Shown: positions 1 through 8,052 of the stretch, one piece after another
How positions within the stretch are numbered: the first letter of the stretch is position 1
How the letters are laid out: each line of letters begins with the position of its first letter
From: Salegentibacter agarivorans
Lineage (GTDB): Bacteria > Bacteroidota > Bacteroidia > Flavobacteriales > Flavobacteriaceae
Direction of reading: 5' to 3'
Length of the DNA: 64,000 nt
NCBI RefSeq assembly: GCF_900113135.1
Contig: NZ_FOOH01000006.1
Coordinates: 113,061-177,060 of the forward strand
The notes under the pieces: model-generated
Told to the model about the DNA's origin: nothing
The model's input: the letters and a program-made list of their open reading frames with translations, nothing else
The model's database searches: none
Position numbers and translations under genes: made by a program

Positions 1-429
1 AAGATTATTCTTACGCTCAATACCTACAGAAGTTCCCATCTCTAGCCGATAAGGCTGCATAAGATCCAGCGGTTTTAGCACGCCATAAAGTCCCGAAAGG
101 ATTCGTAAAATATCCTGAAGGCGGTCCAGTTTATCGGTGGGGATGGTATAGGCATCCAGGCCGGTGTAAACATCTCCGTTAAACGCATACATCGCCGGGC
201 GGGAATTCTTTTTGTTGTGTTCTTCCTCAAAAGCCTGGTAGCGGGTATAATTAAGATCGGCCAACTTATCGCTGATTCCCATTAATTTTGAAATCTCATT
301 TTTTGTCATTCTCGCCATCTTGCGATTAAGCTTCACCGTGGTTTCTAAAAAAGCAGGCTGAGTGCCGCGGGTAGTAGGTAATTTAGATTCGTAATCCAGG
401 CTTTTGGCCGGGGAAACAACAATTTTCAT
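1..429 (-). CDS. yaaA: YaaA (UPF0246) peroxide stress protein, 3' part outside window
   Basis: The 143 visible residues start [18 protein letters not shown], the conserved N-terminus of the YaaA/UPF0246 family, and continue with the family pattern [20 protein letters not shown] and a later [18 protein letters not shown]. The ATG lies at 427-429 on the complement, and the C-terminal part runs off the left edge. In E. coli YaaA lowers free intracellular iron and limits oxidative damage to DNA; it is cytosolic and binds DNA. The family normally has about 250 residues, so a little over half is present. The reading frame is open to the edge. The identity is secure; the stress role is transferred from the family. 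Confidence 0.93.
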   Translation of the reverse strand, partial: MKIVVSPAKSLDYESKLPTTRGTQPAFLETTVKLNRKMARMTKNEISKLMGISDKLADLNYTRYQAFEEEHNKKNSRPAMYAFNGDVYTGLDAYTIPTDKLDRLQDILRILSGLYGVLKPLDLMQPYRLEMGTSVGIERKNNL

Positions 430-574
430 AGGTAAGTAGTTTTACTTCAAAGATAAGTGAAAGCATAGCAATTAGGAAAACTGCCTATTATTAGTTTTTT
501 ATAGAAAGATAGTTAAGACTTATTGGCGCTGAAAAACGATAAATTAATTCGGAAAATCTTTTTCAGCGAGATAC

Positions 575-1108
575 TTACTCCAACTCTATTTTATCAATTT
601 CCAGCCTAAAATCTTCTGCTTTTTTATTCCCGATTGAAAAGCGAATTTCCTGAATACTCTCTGCAGAAAAATTAGGAAGATCAAGTTTTCTACCACGAAA
701 AACCGGTTCCATTTCCTTTAGCGGAACTTCAATTGTTTGCCATTCTCCCGTGGTTTTGAAGGTGTAGATATAAGAAGCTCTATCCTGTAAATTGGCCTTC
801 ATTCTAAATTGATAAGATTTCCCGTCTCCTTTCAGCAAGATCAGCGCTTTTTTATAGCCTTTAATATTTTTAGATGGAAAATGATACTGCACCGAAGCAA
901 AACCACCGTTGTTTTCCAACGAAACATGGCCAGTAAAAATAGCATTGCCAGACTCACTGCGTTCCAGCCTGGCAGTGGAGTTTCCCCCCATTACTACATC
1001 GTTTTCTACTTCCCAGGCACTCCAGTTAGAGGTAACGCTAAAATCGAAAAGAAGTAATTTACTCATAACCAAGAATATTAATATTAAGAAGAATTGCTGC
1101 TGAAACAT
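575..1108 (-). CDS. CIA30-family (complex I intermediate-associated protein 30-like) protein
   Basis: This 177-residue protein carries the CIA30 beta-sandwich signature: WEVENDVVMGGNS near residue 32, then NNGGFASVQYHF, GDGKSYQFRMK and the closing IGNKKAEDFRLEIDKIEL. The fold is a galactose-binding-like jelly roll. In eukaryotes CIA30 helps complex I assembly; bacterial members have no proven role. The start is uncertain. The first ATG (1108) adds a 14-residue hydrophobic lead, whereas ATG 1066 gives MSKLLLFDFS, which resembles many family N-termini. The gene stands alone between yaaA and the restriction cassette and is transcribed away from the latter. I see no damage. The family call is confident; the cellular role is unknown. 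Confidence 0.8.
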   Translation of the reverse strand: MFQQQFFLILIFLVMSKLLLFDFSVTSNWSAWEVENDVVMGGNSTARLERSESGNAIFTGHVSLENNGGFASVQYHFPSKNIKGYKKALILLKGDGKSYQFRMKANLQDRASYIYTFKTTGEWQTIEVPLKEMEPVFRGRKLDLPNFSAESIQEIRFSIGNKKAEDFRLEIDKIELE

Positions 1109-1293
1109 TTTTTGTTTTAAAGTTAGGGGAATTCTTTTGGTAAATCCGGGATTTTAAGAAGAGATAGTTATGAGTATTTTGAGTTAATAAAATTTTATCG
1201 GTTTATGGAAAACCTTTTTTGGTTTCTAAATTAAATGTTAAATTGAGCTTTATAATTTTCTTTATTGAATTAGTTTCTAATAAAATCCCTTTA

Positions 1294-1680
1294 ATGATAA
1301 AAGTTGCTTGTGCTATTATAGAACATGAGGGTAAAGTATTGTGTGCGCAAAGAAGCAGTAAAATGCATTTACCAAACAAATGGGAGTTTCCTGGTGGAAA
1401 AGTAAAAGAAGAAACTCTTGAAGAGTGTCTCACACGAGAAATTATAGAAGAATTAGGAGTAGAAATTAAAGTTTTGGAACAATTACCCTCCAACGAACAT
1501 AGCTATCCTGAATCAAAGAAAATTCAATTGATACCTTTCCGATGTTCTTTGCAGACTTTCAAAATTATGCTTTTAGAACATTCGCAAGTAGAATGGTTTC
1601 CTATTGAAAAATTAAAATCTTTAGATTGGGCTGAAGCAGATATTCCAATTGTTAATTATTATATCAATAAGTATAAATGA
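1294..1680 (+). CDS. Nudix hydrolase (MutT/8-oxo-dGTPase-like), first gene of the restriction cassette
   Basis: The protein of 128 residues begins MIKVACAIIEHEGKVLCAQR and has a perfect Nudix box, GX5EX7REUXEEXGU, about residues 37-59 (GGKVKEE...REIIEELGV). The Nudix glutamates bind the metal used to hydrolyse nucleoside diphosphate derivatives; the size and N-terminus fit (d)NTP pyrophosphohydrolases of the MutT type. I chose ATG 1294 because residues upstream of it in the open frame (from 1219) are not Nudix-like. Its stop overlaps the next start as ATGA (1677-1680), so the two genes are translationally coupled. This suggests a shared job in nucleic-acid quality control or defence rather than general housekeeping, which is inference. 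Confidence 0.88.
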   Translation: MIKVACAIIEHEGKVLCAQRSSKMHLPNKWEFPGGKVKEETLEECLTREIIEELGVEIKVLEQLPSNEHSYPESKKIQLIPFRCSLQTFKIMLLEHSQVEWFPIEKLKSLDWAEADIPIVNYYINKYK

Positions 1681-4600
1681 GTTTTGAAACAGGCCTTTAC
1701 GAGCAGCTAATAACTAAATTAGTTTCCAATAAACTCGAAAATGTAGATTTACAGAAATTCCACATTAGCGAAACACCTTTAGATAAGGAAGAAGCTTCTC
1801 AATATTTGAGTACTTATTTGAGTGAAAACATCAAATTTGCGTTGGAGGAAATCAAAGATAAAGACCGTCCTTTAAAACAAATTGAATTATCGAATAAAAT
1901 TATAAATCTTTTAGTAGAAGAGCTCAAGAGTGCAGAATTCTCTGAAAATTTAATTGAAAACGAAGGAAAGATTTTACAGGCTGTTTTTTCTAAACTAGAT
2001 TTTCCATATTCAAATTTGAAGGCCAGGCTGAAGGAAATTACTCCTTACACTCGGTTAAGTCAAAGCGAACTATTTACCGGAAACAATGTTGGAATTTCCT
2101 TGGAGAGTGAAATTAAAAAAGAAATTCTTTCTGCCGATGAAATATGCTGGCTAGTTTCTTTTATTAAATTTTCTGGAATTCGAATATTTAAAAAGGAACT
2201 AGAAGAATTTACCAAAAGCGGTAAAAAATTAAAGATTATTACCACTTCTTATATGGGTGCCACAGATGTAAAAGCTGTGGAATACCTCTCATCGCTTGCA
2301 AATACTGAAATAAAAGTTTCCTATAATTCAGAACACGAAAGGCTGCACGCAAAAGCTTATTTATTTTTACGAAATTCAGGTTTTCATACTGGCTATATTG
2401 GTTCTTCTAATCTTTCTCGTTCAGCTTTAACTAATGGCCTGGAATGGAACCTTAAAGTTACCACCCAAGAAATAGGTCATATTATAGATAAGTTTCAAAA
2501 AACTTTTGAAACTTATTGGGAAGATCCTGAATTCGAATTTTATAAAAAAGGCACACATAGAGAAAAGCTAAGCACTGCTCTTAAAAGACAGAGTTCATAT
2601 AATACAAGTCAAATTACCACTTTCTTCGAACTAAAACCATATTCTTACCAAGAAGAAATTTTATCTAAATTACAGGCAGAAAGAGAAATTCACAATCGAA
2701 ATAAAAATTTATTAGTTGCAGCTACGGGAACAGGAAAGACCGTTATTTCTGCTTTTGATTTTAAGAAATTTAAGAACAAAAATCCAAACTCAAAATTTTT
2801 ATTCGTTGCGCATCGTAAAGAAATTTTGATGCAGGCACGTTCCACCTTTCAGCACGTTCTATGCGATGCTAATTTCGGTGAACTTTGGGTAGATGGGAAT
2901 GAACCAGAAAAGTATGATGAGCTATTCGCGTCTGTTCAAACACTGCACAGTAGATTGAAAATGCTAGATTTAGCAGAGGATTTTTTCAACTACATAATTA
3001 TAGATGAGGTTCATCACATTAAAGCTGACAGCTATCGTCCAATTTTAAAAAGATTTAATCCAAAAATTCTCTTAGGTCTAACCGCAACTCCAGAAAGAAT
3101 GGATGGTGGTGACATAGCAGAAGATTTTCATAATAGAATTGCTGCGGAAATAAGACTACCTGAAGCCCTAAACAGGAAGCTTCTTAGTCCTTTCCAGTAT
3201 TTTGCACTTTCCGATTCCGTTGATCTTTCCAGCGTTCAATGGCGAGGTAAATACGAAGTAAAGGAGCTTACTAAACTTTATACTGAAAATGATCGGCGAT
3301 TAGCTGACATTATAAAGAATTGTGAAGAATATTTAACCGACATTAATGATGTTCAAGCTCTTGGGTTTTGTGTAAGTCAGGAACACGCCAAATATATGGC
3401 TGAGAAATTTGTTCTTTCTGGTTTAAAAGCAGATTATATCGTTAGCGGAAATAGCGGCTCAAGAGATTTGGTTAGAAACAAACTCATTAAAAAAGAAATT
3501 AATTATCTATTTGTGGTCGATATATTCAACGAAGGTGTTGATATCCCAAATATTGATACAGTTCTTTTCTTAAGGCCAACTGAGAGTTTGACAATTTTCT
3601 TACAACAGCTAGGGCGTGGATTACGCTTAGCTGAAGATAAAGATTGCTTAACGGTACTTGATTTTGTAGGAAATGCTAGGCCAGAGTATGATTTTGAGCA
3701 TAAGTTTAGAGCGCTTGTTGGTAAAACTCATACATCTATAATCACAGAGATCGAGGATGAATTTCCACATCTTCCATTAGGATGCTCAATTGTACTAGAG
3801 AAAAAAGCTAAAGAAGTAATTCTGCGAAATATTAGGGAGGCTACTGAATTTAGAAGACCTCAACTTCTTCAGAAAATTCAAAGATTCAAACATCACTCGA
3901 CACTCCCGCTTACGTTACATAATTTTTTAGAGTTTCACCACTTAGATATCCGACAGGTCTATAAAAAAGGAAGTTGGAAAAGATTATGTGCAGATGCTAA
4001 AGTAATTCCAGATTTTAATGAACCTCAAGAGAAAGAATTAACTGCTTGCCTGCAAAGAAAGCTTATTCACGCCAATTCTCTTACTTACTTGAAATTCATT
4101 AAAAAATTGATTTCGGAAAATATAAATCTTGATTTGTTAAACAAAGAGGAAGAGGTTATGCTTCTAATGTTTCATTACGACGTTTGGAAAGAAACTGGTA
4201 CCAATTTAGGCTTCTCAAATGTTAGAGAAAGTATTCGTTCTCTTCTGAAAAATAAAAATATGCTTCGTGAAATGCAGGAGTTCATAGAATACCAAATTGA
4301 AAAAATTGAATTTGTAGAAAAAGATATAGATTTGGAATTCGATTTCCCTTTAAAACTTCATAGTAGATATAATAGAGAAGAAATTTTAGTAGCATTAGGT
4401 TTGAGTAGCTTTAAGAAGAAATCATCAAACCGGGAAGGAGTAGCTCAAAATAAAGATTTGAATATAGAAGCGCTCTTTGTAACACTTAAAAAAACTGAAA
4501 AAGAATATTCCCCTACCACAATGTATGAAGATTATGCATTGAATAAGAGATTATTCCACTGGCAATCGCAAAACAGTACTGCTCCAGATTCTCCAAAAGG

Positions 4601-4820
4601 CGAGTCCTATATTAAGCACCGGGATAAAGGAAAAAAAATACTCTTATTTGTTAGAGAACAGAACGTGGATGAATATGGGTTTACAATGTCTTATACCTTT
4701 TTAGGTGAAGCAGATTTCGTGAAATCGAAAGGCGCTAAACCAATGAACGTTAAATGGAAACTTCATGAAGAAATGCCTTCTTATATTTTAAAAGAAAGTC
4801 AGAAATTGGCAGTAGGATAA
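1677..4820 (+). CDS. SauUSI-like type IV restriction enzyme: PLD nuclease + SF2 helicase + DUF3427
   Basis: This 1047-residue protein has three parts. A phospholipase-D nuclease domain carries the HxK motif at H224/K226 (LHAKAYLF) followed by GSSNLSRSAL. A superfamily 2 helicase has Walker A ATGTGKT around residues 350-355, DEVH at 443-446, LTATPERMDG and motif VI QQLGRGLR. The C-terminal third (about 690-1047) looks like DUF3427, ending in a TMSYTFLGEADFVKSKG segment and an HEEMP tail. The same order is found in SauUSI of Staphylococcus aureus (about 950 residues), an ATP-dependent enzyme that cleaves 5mC/5hmC DNA. The gene is coupled to the Nudix gene by ATGA and is one base from the HNH gene. 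Modified-DNA restriction is inferred from family architecture. No methyltransferase is nearby, as expected for type IV. All core motifs appear intact. Confidence 0.88.
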   Translation: MSFETGLYEQLITKLVSNKLENVDLQKFHISETPLDKEEASQYLSTYLSENIKFALEEIKDKDRPLKQIELSNKIINLLVEELKSAEFSENLIENEGKILQAVFSKLDFPYSNLKARLKEITPYTRLSQSELFTGNNVGISLESEIKKEILSADEICWLVSFIKFSGIRIFKKELEEFTKSGKKLKIITTSYMGATDVKAVEYLSSLANTEIKVSYNSEHERLHAKAYLFLRNSGFHTGYIGSSNLSRSALTNGLEWNLKVTTQEIGHIIDKFQKTFETYWEDPEFEFYKKGTHREKLSTALKRQSSYNTSQITTFFELKPYSYQEEILSKLQAEREIHNRNKNLLVAATGTGKTVISAFDFKKFKNKNPNSKFLFVAHRKEILMQARSTFQHVLCDANFGELWVDGNEPEKYDELFASVQTLHSRLKMLDLAEDFFNYIIIDEVHHIKADSYRPILKRFNPKILLGLTATPERMDGGDIAEDFHNRIAAEIRLPEALNRKLLSPFQYFALSDSVDLSSVQWRGKYEVKELTKLYTENDRRLADIIKNCEEYLTDINDVQALGFCVSQEHAKYMAEKFVLSGLKADYIVSGNSGSRDLVRNKLIKKEINYLFVVDIFNEGVDIPNIDTVLFLRPTESLTIFLQQLGRGLRLAEDKDCLTVLDFVGNARPEYDFEHKFRALVGKTHTSIITEIEDEFPHLPLGCSIVLEKKAKEVILRNIREATEFRRPQLLQKIQRFKHHSTLPLTLHNFLEFHHLDIRQVYKKGSWKRLCADAKVIPDFNEPQEKELTACLQRKLIHANSLTYLKFIKKLISENINLDLLNKEEEVMLLMFHYDVWKETGTNLGFSNVRESIRSLLKNKNMLREMQEFIEYQIEKIEFVEKDIDLEFDFPLKLHSRYNREEILVALGLSSFKKKSSNREGVAQNKDLNIEALFVTLKKTEKEYSPTTMYEDYALNKRLFHWQSQNSTAPDSPKGESYIKHRDKGKKILLFVREQNVDEYGFTMSYTFLGEADFVKSKGAKPMNVKWKLHEEMPSYILKESQKLAVG

Positions 4821-4821
4821 T

Positions 4822-5802
4822 ATGTCTGAAGAAATTATTTATAAATATTCGAACTATTTTAAAAAACTAAACCGTGGTTTCAGCGAAAATCTAGGTAGAG
4901 CTCCTCATAAACCAATTCTTCTTCTCGCCATAATTCAGCTAATTGCTAAAGGAGTGATTAAATCAAACAGAATATTTATTATCTCCGAAATTATTCTAGC
5001 TTTTAAGCAAAATTGGGAAGAACTTGTACAAACTGGTCATTCTCGAAATTTCTCTTTACCATTTTTTCATATGAGATCAGAGCCATTCTGGCATCTAGTT
5101 CCTAAACCGGGAAAAGATATCGTAACCACAAGTTCTAAAAGTATCAAAAGCTTTAATAATTTAAATGAATCAATTGCCTTTGCTGAGATAGATAAGGATT
5201 TATTTTTCTTACTTCAGCTTCCAGAAAACCAATTGTGGTTCGAGCAGCTTTTAATTGAAGCTTTTTTTCCTGATTTCAGAAATAATTACTTGAGACAAGA
5301 CAATTATTATGAAGAAAATAAAATTAAAAACGAGATACTAAATGAGCCCAAAGAATATTATCAGAATCATATTGCCGAATTAAGGGAAACTTTGGAGCAG
5401 AGCGATTTTGAAGAAGAAATTTTCGTGCGAGGTGGAATGTTTAAAAAAACTATACCCAAAATTTACGATTACACCTGTTGTATTTCGGGTTTAAAAATAA
5501 ATTCTACTCAAAATGTACAAATGGTAGATGCCTGCCATATTTATCCTTTCAGTATTTCGAATGATGATACAGTCACGAATGGTATTGCATTATCACCAAC
5601 ACTTCATCGGGCCTTCGATCGTGGTCTAGTAACAATTAATTCAGATTTCTTAGTTAGAATTTCACCAACAATAGAGGATGAAAACTCAAGCTTCCCACTG
5701 TCAGCTTTTGAAGGAAAGCAAATTTTATTACCAGAAAATGAAAATTGGTTTCCATCACCGGAAGCTTTAAAATGGCATAATAGGGAAGTTTTCATATTAT
5801 AA
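4822..5802 (+). CDS. HNH endonuclease with probable N-terminal sulfur-binding (SBD-like) domain
   Basis: The 326-residue protein ends in an HNH nuclease: H239 in DACHIYPF, N253 in TNGIALS and H262 in HRAFDRGL, with a CC pair at IYDYTCCISGL just before. The N-terminal 100 residues contain GRAPHKPILLL (25-35) and SLPFFHMRSEPFWHLVP (78-94). This pattern matches the sulfur-binding domain of ScoMcrA-type enzymes, which recognise phosphorothioated DNA; SBD-HNH proteins are known type IV restriction enzymes. The ATG starts one base after the helicase stop, so all three genes form one operon. The HNH assignment is firm. The SBD assignment rests on motif memory and could instead be a related DNA-reading domain. 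Confidence 0.82.
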   Translation: MSEEIIYKYSNYFKKLNRGFSENLGRAPHKPILLLAIIQLIAKGVIKSNRIFIISEIILAFKQNWEELVQTGHSRNFSLPFFHMRSEPFWHLVPKPGKDIVTTSSKSIKSFNNLNESIAFAEIDKDLFFLLQLPENQLWFEQLLIEAFFPDFRNNYLRQDNYYEENKIKNEILNEPKEYYQNHIAELRETLEQSDFEEEIFVRGGMFKKTIPKIYDYTCCISGLKINSTQNVQMVDACHIYPFSISNDDTVTNGIALSPTLHRAFDRGLVTINSDFLVRISPTIEDENSSFPLSAFEGKQILLPENENWFPSPEALKWHNREVFIL

Positions 5803-6202
5803 ATTCATAATCAACATTTTTTTTGCGTTAGGGATTGCAGTGGAAATCCTTTTTGGGAGAAACGAGCAAACTACCCCAGAGCAAGAACCTGAAATATTTA
5901 AAAAAACTTCAATTTCAAGACAAACCATAAATCATTAAATCTCGATTATCGAGCAAAAAGATTGTAGCGTAAAGCCCGACCCGCCAGGGAAACGCCCAAA
6001 TAATTTTTATTCTGCTTCAATTTATTGATTTCTATAAAATTGCTTTCTTTTTTACAAAACCTTCACCAATGTTCAAGCTTTCAAAGTCTTCTATTTTCTT
6101 AAATTTGAAATAAGCAATTTCGGGGTAGGCCGGCAAGGCTTAAAAAAATTGATTTCGAGGAGAACCCGGAATGAATTTTAAAACCTCACTTATCGAGTAA
6201 AA
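5803..6202. repeat. Non-coding gap with an imperfect inverted-repeat element (about 5825-6000)
   Basis: No gene is visible in this 400-base gap. The left arm at 5825-5856 (GCGTTAGGGATTGCAGTGG, then AAATCCTTTTTGG) is imperfectly complementary to the right arm at 5954-5980 (CAAAAAGATTGTAGCGTAAA...). The right arm is followed by a GC-rich tail, CCCGCCAGGGAAACGCCC. From memory, arms like these occur as a dispersed non-coding repeat in many flavobacterial genomes, usually with a much shorter centre than the roughly 95 bases here. Within the centre, 5941-5953 is a small palindrome (CTCGATTATCGAG). The rest of the gap (6001-6202) shows nothing I can name. Confidence 0.45.
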
Positions 6203-6499
6203 ATGAGCATCGCTGAAAAGTTTGAATTAGATGAGCGGCAGCAGGACCGGGTGATTGCTATGGCCTGGGAAGACCGTACGCCATTTGAAGCTATTGAATA
6301 CCAGTTTGGACTTACCGAAAAAGAGGTGATTAAGTTTATGCAAGAGCAAATGCACCCGCGCAACTGGAGAAAATGGCGCGCCAGGGTACAGGGTAGAAAG
6401 ACCAAACACGCAAAATTAAGGGATATGGAGATCTCCAGGTTTAAGTCTGCCGCACAACGCCAAATTACCGGGAATCGCATTTCAAAAAAGAAATATTAA
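6203..6499 (+). CDS. DUF2805/TIGR03643 family small protein
   Basis: The 98-residue protein matches the TIGR03643/DUF2805 family: ERQQDRVIAMAWEDRTPFEAI, then FGLTEKEVIKFMQ and the family signature HPRNWRKWRARVQGRKTKH. The first half looks like a helix-turn-helix of the sigma-70 region 4 or resolvase type; the second half is highly basic and would suit nucleic-acid binding. No function is established for the family. The ATG at 6203 sits about 20 bases after a TTATCGAGTAAAAATGAG stretch. It stands alone between two repeat-bearing gaps. The family match is good and the function is unknown. Confidence 0.82.
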   Translation: MSIAEKFELDERQQDRVIAMAWEDRTPFEAIEYQFGLTEKEVIKFMQEQMHPRNWRKWRARVQGRKTKHAKLRDMEISRFKSAAQRQITGNRISKKKY

Positions 6500-6592
6500 G
6501 GATTTGAAACACTCTGGAAATCAATTAATTTCTTCTTAAACTTAATTTTAACACAACTTTTCCTTATCTTATACTTCCAAAAAACTCAAAAA

Positions 6593-6841
6593 ATGGAAGG
6601 TTCCCGTAAACATCCCAAGCTTGTTAAAGCCTTTAGCGGTAGTTTTCTTTGGCGAAATACCGGAGGAATTATTATAGATTATAACGGGCGTTTGCTTAAT
6701 TCGGCGAATTACCAATACAAGACTTCTGGAGGGAAATTCATAAAAATAAGATTTAAGAAAAAACTGAATTCGGCTAAAAAACTACCAAAATTTAACTGCG
6801 CGTGGAAAATGATGACGAATGTAAATTGTTCGTTGAATTGA
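6593..6841 (+). CDS. Hypothetical basic 82-residue protein (ORFan)
   Basis: I do not recognise this protein. It has 82 residues and is strongly basic, with about 17 Lys/Arg, including KHPKLVKAF near the N-terminus and IRFKKKLNSAKKLPKF in the second half. It has no signal peptide or membrane segment and contains two cysteines (NCAWKMMTNVNCS) near the end. A TATACTTC sequence about 20 bases upstream weakly resembles the Bacteroidota -7 box. The amino-acid mix is plausible for a real protein rather than a shadow frame, but the gene is flanked on the right by repeats. It may be a lineage-specific gene or a chance ORF. Confidence 0.35.
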   Translation: MEGSRKHPKLVKAFSGSFLWRNTGGIIIDYNGRLLNSANYQYKTSGGKFIKIRFKKKLNSAKKLPKFNCAWKMMTNVNCSLN

Positions 6842-7201
6842 GATTAGCGTTTATATATTTAATTCTTTTGCAGATTTAAGAAACAACCTAGACCCTGAGA
6901 CAAGCTCAGGGTGACGATCTCACGATATGATGTCCCTAAGCTTCGGGATATTTCAGGAGCTAGAATGATGATTAATCTATACCTATTAGAACCCCCGATC
7001 AAGAATTGGGCGCAGGCTCTGACAATCTGATGGAATTAAAATTACTTAGACCCCGAAACAAGTTCGGGGTGATGGGGGAACCCTTAATCCTGGATTCCTA
7101 ATTAAAGATCTTACTCGTTAAATTCCTGTTATTTCAAACTTCTTTAACGCCTTAAACTTCTAATTCCTCCCAACTTGCAAACCAACCAATAAACAAACAA
7201 C
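6842..7201. repeat. Gap with dispersed palindromic elements (copies at 6891-6916 and 7049-7075)
   Basis: The 360-base gap has no gene. It holds GACCCTGAGACAAGCTCAGG followed by GTGACG (6891-6916) and GACCCCGAAACAAGTTCGGG followed by GTGATGG (7049-7075). Each is a short hairpin with a TGA(C/T)G tail. A related broken arm, GTCCCTAAGCTTCGGGATAT, followed by TTCAGGAGCTAGAATGATG, lies around 6932-6970. Related copies occur near 17731-17812, 24283-24328, 27154-27256 and 30750-30842, so this is one dispersed family. The stretch just before the next gene (about 7140-7200) shows no clear promoter. Confidence 0.6.
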
Positions 7202-7930
7202 ATGAATTTGAATAATAAAGTAGCCGTAGTAACCGGCGCAAGTAGCGGAATTGGAAAATCTATTGCCGAAGAACTTTCTAAAAAAGGCTGTAAAGTAGCC
7301 TTAGCCAGCCGTAGCCTGGATAAATTGAAAGATATAGGAAAAGGCCTTAGCGATAGTTTTGAAGTGGAAATGGACGTTACCAGCGATAAAAGTGTGACTG
7401 AAGCTTTTGAGAAAATATACGATAGATTTGGAAAGATAGATATTCTGGTAAATTCGGCAGGAGTGATGCCCCTTACCTACCTTAAAAACCGCAAGCTAGA
7501 AGACTGGCTACAAACTATTGAAGTTAATGTAAAAGGAACGCTACGTGGTATCCACGCTGCGCTTCCAACAATGAAAAAGCAAAAAAGCGGACATATAATT
7601 AATATAGCCTCGGTAGATGGAAAAGAGATTTTTGAAGGCGGCGCTGTATATGGTGCTTCTAAGGCTGCAGTGATAGAACTTTCCCGCGCCATGCGAATGG
7701 AACTTTCTCCCGACTTTAATATTCGAGTAACTTCTATTGAACCGGGAACTGTAGAAACACGGCTTAGGGAAGACATTAGCGATGAAGAATTACTGGAAGA
7801 CAAGGATTATGGCAACGGCGAACCTAAATTAGCTCCCCAAAATATTGCCGATGCGGTTCTTTACGCCACTACCCAACCCGATAGTGTGAATGTAAACGAG
7901 TTGCTTATAAAACCTACCGGAAAGAGCTAG
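7202..7930 (+). CDS. Short-chain dehydrogenase/reductase (classical SDR)
   Basis: This 242-residue Rossmann-fold oxidoreductase has the cofactor motif TGASSGIG (residues 12-19), NSAGV in place of the usual NNAG, the catalytic serine in INIASVDG and the YGASK pair (Y and K of the YxxxK motif) near residues 150-154. The order and length are those of classical SDRs related to the YdfG/clavaldehyde-dehydrogenase-like subgroup. ASRSLDKL after beta-2 suggests NADP(H) preference. The substrate cannot be read from sequence. It is a single gene; the following gap carries a repeat with a G16 tract. The family call is firm. Confidence 0.92.
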   Translation: MNLNNKVAVVTGASSGIGKSIAEELSKKGCKVALASRSLDKLKDIGKGLSDSFEVEMDVTSDKSVTEAFEKIYDRFGKIDILVNSAGVMPLTYLKNRKLEDWLQTIEVNVKGTLRGIHAALPTMKKQKSGHIINIASVDGKEIFEGGAVYGASKAAVIELSRAMRMELSPDFNIRVTSIEPGTVETRLREDISDEELLEDKDYGNGEPKLAPQNIADAVLYATTQPDSVNVNELLIKPTGKS

Positions 7931-7970
7931 AAAGCAGTAGTTTTTAAAATTGAAAAATATATTTGAACAG

Positions 7971-8032
7971 GAACCCCTCCGGCCTGCGGCCACCTCCCCT
8001 TAAAAATAAAGGGGGGGGGGGGGGGGAACTTT
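7971..8032. repeat. Palindromic intergenic repeat with a 16-base G homopolymer (8011-8026)
   Basis: The sequence GAACCCCTCCGGCCTGCGGC, then CACCTCCCCTTAAAAATAAA, is followed by exactly 16 G residues and AACTTTTGGGTTG. The CCCC-TTAAAAATAA-GGGG core is a hairpin of a type seen in other flavobacterial spacers, and a related C-rich/G-rich hairpin occurs at 11416-11440 and 12560-12605. The G run looks like an expansion of the right arm. It lies between the SDR gene and the downstream end of the toxin gene, not in a promoter or coding region, so phase variation of a neighbour is not obvious. An assembly or sequencing artefact is possible. Confidence 0.6.
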
Positions 8033-8052
8033 TGGGTTGTTTTTAAAACAAT

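Noticed and set aside
1219..1293. Longer N-terminus for the Nudix protein
   Set aside because: The extra 25 residues are hydrophobic AT-rich translation without family resemblance, while Met at 1294 begins the conserved Nudix strand.
6842..7201. Possible CRISPR array from repeated hairpins
   Set aside because: The repeats are few, unequal in spacing and sequence, and belong to a family scattered over the window; no cas gene is near.
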